A stretch of DNA of 64,000 bases. Origin: JBPOFY01 sp049889815. GTDB lineage: Bacteria; Verrucomicrobiota; Verrucomicrobiia; Opitutales; Coraliomargaritaceae. The number at the start of each line of letters is the position of its first letter. The first letter of the stretch is position 1. The stretch is from NCBI GenBank assembly GCA_049889815.1, contig JBMHCR010000006.1:186001-250000 (forward strand). The letters run 5' to 3'. Made by a program: the position numbers and the translations under genes. Below are positions 60,441-64,000 of this stretch, in pieces. The notes under the pieces are model-generated. The model did no database searches. It worked only from the letters and a program-made list of their open reading frames with translations, and was not told the origin of the DNA.

Positions 60441-61856
60441 TTAGATAGTTAATTTGCCGCGTCGGTTTTCGAGCTCTTTGCGTATGTCGGCGGCGATTTT
60501 CTCAGTAATTTCGTAACGATACATAATCAATATGGCGAGGACGGAGGTCGCGATTGGGATACAAACATCAAAGAGACGTAGATAAAATTTTGTAGATTCG
60601 CTCTGACTGCCTGCGAGGTTGACGTCGAAACCAGAAACATTGAGCAGGACACCCGTCAGTAGAAGCGCGAGCGCCATGCCCACTTTAACCATCCACCAGT
60701 AGATCGCACCAAAGACTCCTTCTCGACGTTCTCCACAATGGAGCTCATCGTAGTCGCAGACATCGGAGATCATCGACCCCATGAGTGTGAACAGCGAGCC
60801 TGTGCCGAAGGCGACGAGTGGGCAGGCTATCAGGAGTAAATTTGGGTTATTCGGATTGTAGCCGATCCACTTAAGCGCATAACCAAAAATTGAAAGTGTA
60901 ATGGTGATAAAAAACGTTTGTTTCTTACCTAACTTTCTGGAGAGGAAGGCAGTAAGGAAAATGACTGCGACTGTGGAGATAGCAGTGATTGATCCAAACC
61001 AGCCTTGCAGCTTACCCGCGGACGCATCCGCAGCGCCGCTGCCGCTGAACACATAGTAAATCATGACGTAGATGGCAAATGCCATGCCCAACTGAAAGCC
61101 GTTGAAGACTAGAAAGGTCGCCGCACAGAGTCGCACGAAGGGTTTGCACTTCATGGTAGTGACGATGCCTCCGACAAAATCTTTGGTGTGCTTTGAAAAT
61201 CCGTCTAGGTTTTTTTGTGGCGCTCTGAGTTTTCGTTCTTTGCAGAATATGGCTGGGACAATACCGAGCACGCATATCGCTCCGCCTACCCAGATCGCCA
61301 GTACGCGAGCGCCGTGCGGCGTATCGCGGAAGAGTTCACTCGCCATGATGGCATAGAACCATGGCACACCAATCCATGCGAGTTGGCCCACCGTGTTGGC
61401 GAACGCGTGTAGGCGCGTGCGTTCGTGGTAGTCGGGCGTCATCTCATACCCAAAGGCGACAAAAGGAGTAGCGTAGAGCGTGTAGGTCAGGACGTAGGCG
61501 ATCGATGCGATCAGGAAGAACCAGAAGTAAAACATCTCCGAGTTTCCTGGGTGCATCTGCCACATGCCCGCAAAGACAAGGCCTGCGAGGATCGCTCCAA
61601 CTAAAATGAATGGCCTACGACGGCCCCAACGGGTGCGGGTGCGATCGGAGATATAGCCGACCATCGGGTCGGAAACAGCATCGAAAATCCGTGGGATCGA
61701 GCCAATAAGACCAACGAGCCAGGGGTCCATTTTGAGGCCAAGATTCAAAATTACCATCATTGCCGGGAGCGCTGCCGCCTGGAGGTTGTTCACGAGCATA
61801 CCAGTTGCGTAGGCTGCCTTTTGAGAGATGGGGATTCTATCTGTGTTTTGCGGCAT
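60441..61856 (-). CDS. GPH-family sugar/cation symporter (MFS)
   Basis: A 471-residue transporter with about 12 helices. It has the glycoside-pentoside-hexuronide signature near the N-terminus: DAVSDPMVGYISDRTRTRWG, then RRRPFILVGA (residues about 59-88). Mid-loop and C-terminal half elements (VAFGYEMTPDYHERTRLHAF near 138-157 and GAIYWWMVKVGMALALLLTG near 383-402) also match the family. It is the first gene of an operon with the phosphorylase (18 bp downstream) and the hydrolase lipoprotein, so it is the likely importer of beta-glucan oligosaccharides. No SusC/SusD pair is present in the window. Confidence 0.92.
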   Translation of the reverse strand: MPQNTDRIPISQKAAYATGMLVNNLQAAALPAMMVILNLGLKMDPWLVGLIGSIPRIFDAVSDPMVGYISDRTRTRWGRRRPFILVGAILAGLVFAGMWQMHPGNSEMFYFWFFLIASIAYVLTYTLYATPFVAFGYEMTPDYHERTRLHAFANTVGQLAWIGVPWFYAIMASELFRDTPHGARVLAIWVGGAICVLGIVPAIFCKERKLRAPQKNLDGFSKHTKDFVGGIVTTMKCKPFVRLCAATFLVFNGFQLGMAFAIYVMIYYVFSGSGAADASAGKLQGWFGSITAISTVAVIFLTAFLSRKLGKKQTFFITITLSIFGYALKWIGYNPNNPNLLLIACPLVAFGTGSLFTLMGSMISDVCDYDELHCGERREGVFGAIYWWMVKVGMALALLLTGVLLNVSGFDVNLAGSQSESTKFYLRLFDVCIPIATSVLAILIMYRYEITEKIAADIRKELENRRGKLTI

Positions 61857-62047
61857 TTCAGCAGGAGGTTATTTTTAGGGCAGGAAAACCAAGATTGTGG
61901 GAGGGTTTGAGTCTATTGGCGTTTGGGCGACAACAAAACACCAGACTTAAATTCGAAAAAGCATTTGTGCGGAAGCCAACACCGGGTTTGTTTTCGTTCA
62001 GCTTTCCTCAATGGTGTTTTCTAGAGGATTGCAAAAAAGACCACAAA

Positions 62048-62078
62048 AAAGCTCCTGAGAAAATGTCTCAGGAGCTTT
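62048..62078 (-). terminator. Rho-independent terminator after the PEP-CTERM gene
   Basis: A perfect 13-bp stem AAAGCTCCTGAGA (62048-62060) with TCTCAGGAGCTTT (62066-62078) and a 5-nt loop. The minus strand continues with TTT. It lies 27 bp past the PEP-CTERM stop. Confidence 0.92.
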
Positions 62079-62105
62079 CAAGTAGGTCTTTCGACCGTCG
62101 AGTTG

Positions 62106-62810
62106 TTAAATCCGGCGTCGGCTCAAGCTAGCTAGAGCAACGAGTCCGAATACGATACCCAAACTTGATGGCTCTGGGACAATCGTAACAGCGAGATTCG
62201 AAAAGGTCATCTCACCCGCAGTTTCCACCACACCTGCGTTGCGGAAGCCAACTTGAACAATGTTTAGACTTGCATCTGCAGGAATGGCGGTGTCGATCGA
62301 GAAGTCTCCGCCGTCAAGCGTCTCGATATTGACTATGTTTTGGTATGTCGCATTCCAGTTCGAGTCTAGAAACTGTACGAAGACTTGGCCTTCGTTGCCC
62401 GCGTCGTAGGCCTCTGACACCACTACGTTTCCGCTGAATGTAAACGTGTCTCCGTAATCAAGCGCACCTGCAGCAACACCGGCACCGTTGTCTGGTGTCC
62501 AAAAATTGTGCTGGAAGACCATTAGCTGGTCAGCTCCTGCCCAGAACGGGTCAGCAGTAGGGAGTTGGTCGTTCATGCCGAAGGTCGCAGAACCGTCGCC
62601 ATTTCCGACGACTGGTGCATCCGCCACGCCCCACGCAGATCCGAAACCTGCATTGGGATCAGCGTCAGGACCCGAAAAGTTTCCGTAGGCTTCCCAGCCG
62701 GCAATTGTTCCGTCGCCAGCTTGGGTGAGAGCAGTATTGGTTAGAAGGTTAGCCGAAGCGCTAGACGCAACAGCGAGAGAGACGAGGAGTATGGGGTAGT
62801 GTTTTTTCAT
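62106..62810 (-). CDS. PEP-CTERM-anchored exported protein
   Basis: A 234-residue exported protein with a signal peptide (ILLVSLAVASSASA) and a PEP-CTERM tail VPEPSSLGIVFGLVALASLS plus RRRI, the sorting signal for exosortase. The middle is a beta-sandwich rich in Gly, Asp and Asn with a carbohydrate-binding-module look (FSNLAVTIVPEP at its end). I infer a surface or extracellular-matrix protein, possibly one that holds glycan. No exosortase gene is in the window. It has its own terminator and a long A/T-rich upstream region. Confidence 0.9.
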   Translation of the reverse strand: MKKHYPILLVSLAVASSASANLLTNTALTQAGDGTIAGWEAYGNFSGPDADPNAGFGSAWGVADAPVVGNGDGSATFGMNDQLPTADPFWAGADQLMVFQHNFWTPDNGAGVAAGALDYGDTFTFSGNVVVSEAYDAGNEGQVFVQFLDSNWNATYQNIVNIETLDGGDFSIDTAIPADASLNIVQVGFRNAGVVETAGEMTFSNLAVTIVPEPSSLGIVFGLVALASLSRRRI

Positions 62811-63249
62811 GGTTGTATAGTAATAGGATGGGAATGTTGCGGGATCTTAACGATTAAGTCAACCAATCACTAAAATTTTCCTTAATTTTACATCTTGAAC
62901 CAAGAAATTAAAAAAATATTTTTTAAAATCGTTAATTATTGATAAATAGAAGTTTATGTATTTATTGAATCAAGAGTCCATCACTGTGCGACTACGAATA
63001 GGAAAAAACCGTCAACGCTTCCGAGTCGTTTACTAAAAAACCAGATGTTTTTTGAGGGGGTCTGATTTTTGGCTGATATAGATGACTGCAACACATAAGT
63101 TTAAGAGTTTTGTGTGAAGTATTTTCGGGTTGTGGCGAAAATTTCAATTCAGCGACGGGTTCTAGTCGGAGTGTGGTGTTTCGGTTGAATGCCAAACACG
63201 AAAAAGTAAACACCTTGCTTAAGGCTGGTTTGAAGGTTTCTGTCCGACA
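62811..63249. other. A/T-rich divergent promoter region
   Basis: 439 bp between the divergent PEP-CTERM and glycoside hydrolase genes, with long A/T runs at about 62870-62960. TTAACGATT (62847-62855) recurs as its exact inverse AATCGTTAA (62927-62935), 71 bp apart. The first copy is inside a CTTAA-CGA-TTAAG palindrome. This could be a pair of operator half-sites or a looping site for a regulator. No regulator gene is in the window. Confidence 0.45.
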
Positions 63250-64000
63250 ATGTCCTGTCTCACGCAAAAAAAAATAGTAAGCGCACTGTTAATGTTCTTT
63301 CTGGTGTCGACGGTGTTGCTTCCCGCGCAACAGACTGCTCACGTTAAAGTGCAGTTTCAGACGGGGCATAGCTTTGGCGGCAACGGTGAGTTGGATCGGG
63401 CTAAGTTCTTTAACGTGCACGGTAGCTACGCATCGTCGGCGCTGACTGTGGAGGATTTGCAGCAGCTCCAGAATTTGAATATTGGCTTTGGGCGGTCTTT
63501 CGATGGACCGTTTGCGGGTCATGAACTTGGTGATCCGTATCCGGACACGACAACCATTCGCACGACTGGAGCAAAAGTCATTGCTGCGACTGAGGCGGAT
63601 CCACGATATAAGTTTCACACCAACCGGCGCCTGGTGACTGACGAGGTGCAGACGGTCTTCAACATGGAGGATGATCCAAAGGAAATGGCGCGCTATGCGG
63701 TGGACATACTGGAATACCATTACACCGATGCGACGCGTCCCGGTTTCTACTCGCCGCTGTCCATTCCATTTGTTGCGGCTGATAGATATGGTGAGGACGA
63801 CGCCCTCGTTCGTGAGCGGATGTCGCAGTTCATTGCGGAGGTTGCAGAGGAGGTAGACCGCCGTGGACTCGCAACACAGGTGATCGGCTACACCAGTGCG
63901 TGGCCGATGATGCACTTTTGGGACTTCGGGCACTGGCGGTCTCGTATGCAGTTATTTATAGACATCGCTGGCGACCATTTGGATGCGATCTGCTTTTTGT
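63250..64000 (+). CDS. Secreted glycoside hydrolase, agarase/porphyranase-like, N-terminal part
   Basis: An open frame from ATG at 63250 runs off the right edge (250 complete codons visible). It begins with a signal peptide (IVSALLMFFLVSTVLLPAQQ) and then reads ELDRAKFFNVHGSYASSALT, and NLNIGFGRSFDGPFAGHELG. These are the early features of GH86/GH50-type beta-agarases and related clan GH-A enzymes, which start with a 'D-R-x-K-[FY]-[FI]-N-x-H' segment. The C-terminal catalytic residues are beyond the window. Its likely role is to degrade agar or porphyran. The exact family is a guess from the N-terminus. Confidence 0.6.
   Translation, partial: MSCLTQKKIVSALLMFFLVSTVLLPAQQTAHVKVQFQTGHSFGGNGELDRAKFFNVHGSYASSALTVEDLQQLQNLNIGFGRSFDGPFAGHELGDPYPDTTTIRTTGAKVIAATEADPRYKFHTNRRLVTDEVQTVFNMEDDPKEMARYAVDILEYHYTDATRPGFYSPLSIPFVAADRYGEDDALVRERMSQFIAEVAEEVDRRGLATQVIGYTSAWPMMHFWDFGHWRSRMQLFIDIAGDHLDAICFL

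Overview
The window looks like chromosome of a marine, heterotrophic member of the Verrucomicrobiota, most likely class Opitutia, order Puniceicoccales/Opitutales (Coraliomargarita- or Lentimonas-like). This is an inference from gene content, not from a marker-gene tree. The supporting signs are a PEP-CTERM protein, a prepilin-type pseudopilin with a C-terminal motif typical of Verrucomicrobiota/Planctomycetota, an SHD1-like secreted protein, a sulfotransferase, carboxynorspermidine decarboxylase, secreted proteins ending in a 'xSxDLxxW' module, and glycoside hydrolases for algal polysaccharides. It is Gram-negative in construction (BamA, Skp, LpxD). Strong Shine-Dalgarno sequences are rare. 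No rRNA, tRNA, CRISPR array, complete insertion sequence or prophage was seen.

Layout. 0-2.8 kb: a tight minus-strand operon (GtrA flippase, sulfotransferase, GT4 glycosyltransferase, start of a polysaccharide deacetylase), probably for a decorated envelope glycan or glycolipid. 2.9-6 kb: a REP/BIME-like inverted pair, rlmJ, a YceI protein and a Tat-exported aldo/keto reductase. 6-9 kb: larB and larC divergent from larE, for the nickel-pincer nucleotide cofactor, then an EamA transporter and a tiny HupE-like membrane protein. 10-19.7 kb: pyrE, a HAD phosphatase, a DUF4212/sodium-solute symporter pair, an RNA methyltransferase-like gene, tdk, LysM, parB, EVE, an SHD1-like protein, and nspC followed by two tiny ORFs. 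19.8-29 kb: the housekeeping core rplY-pth-rpsF-ssb-rplI-dnaB-bamA-skp-lpxD-prs, all on plus and lacking rpsR between ssb and rplI. 29-38 kb: a glycosyltransferase, a small repeat-type protein that may be frameshifted, a secreted cyclophilin coupled to a MEKHLA protein, a site-2 protease, an HDAC-like enzyme, an ABC-F protein, an EF-hand protein and an ArsR-methyltransferase fusion. 38.4-41.7 kb: a two-gene system that resembles an ExbB/MotA plus ExbD/MotB proton-driven stator, but with a long coiled coil and an unusual C-terminal domain. 41.8-52 kb: a methyltransferase, radC, rlmN, a TPR membrane protein, proA, an adenosine kinase-like gene, a lipoprotein, xseA, a VTT membrane protein and a pseudopilin.

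53-62 kb is a laminarin-type (beta-1,3-glucan) utilisation locus without SusC/SusD. A secreted GH16 enzyme could cut the polymer outside, a clan GH-A lipoprotein could trim it, a GPH-family symporter could import oligosaccharides, and a large clan GH-Q phosphorylase-like enzyme could split them inside the cell with phosphate. A PEP-CTERM protein and the start of another secreted glycoside hydrolase (agarase/porphyranase-like) close the window.

The strongest candidates for an undescribed system are the stator-like pair at 38.4-41.7 kb and the exact family of the phosphorylase at 57.0-60.4 kb.
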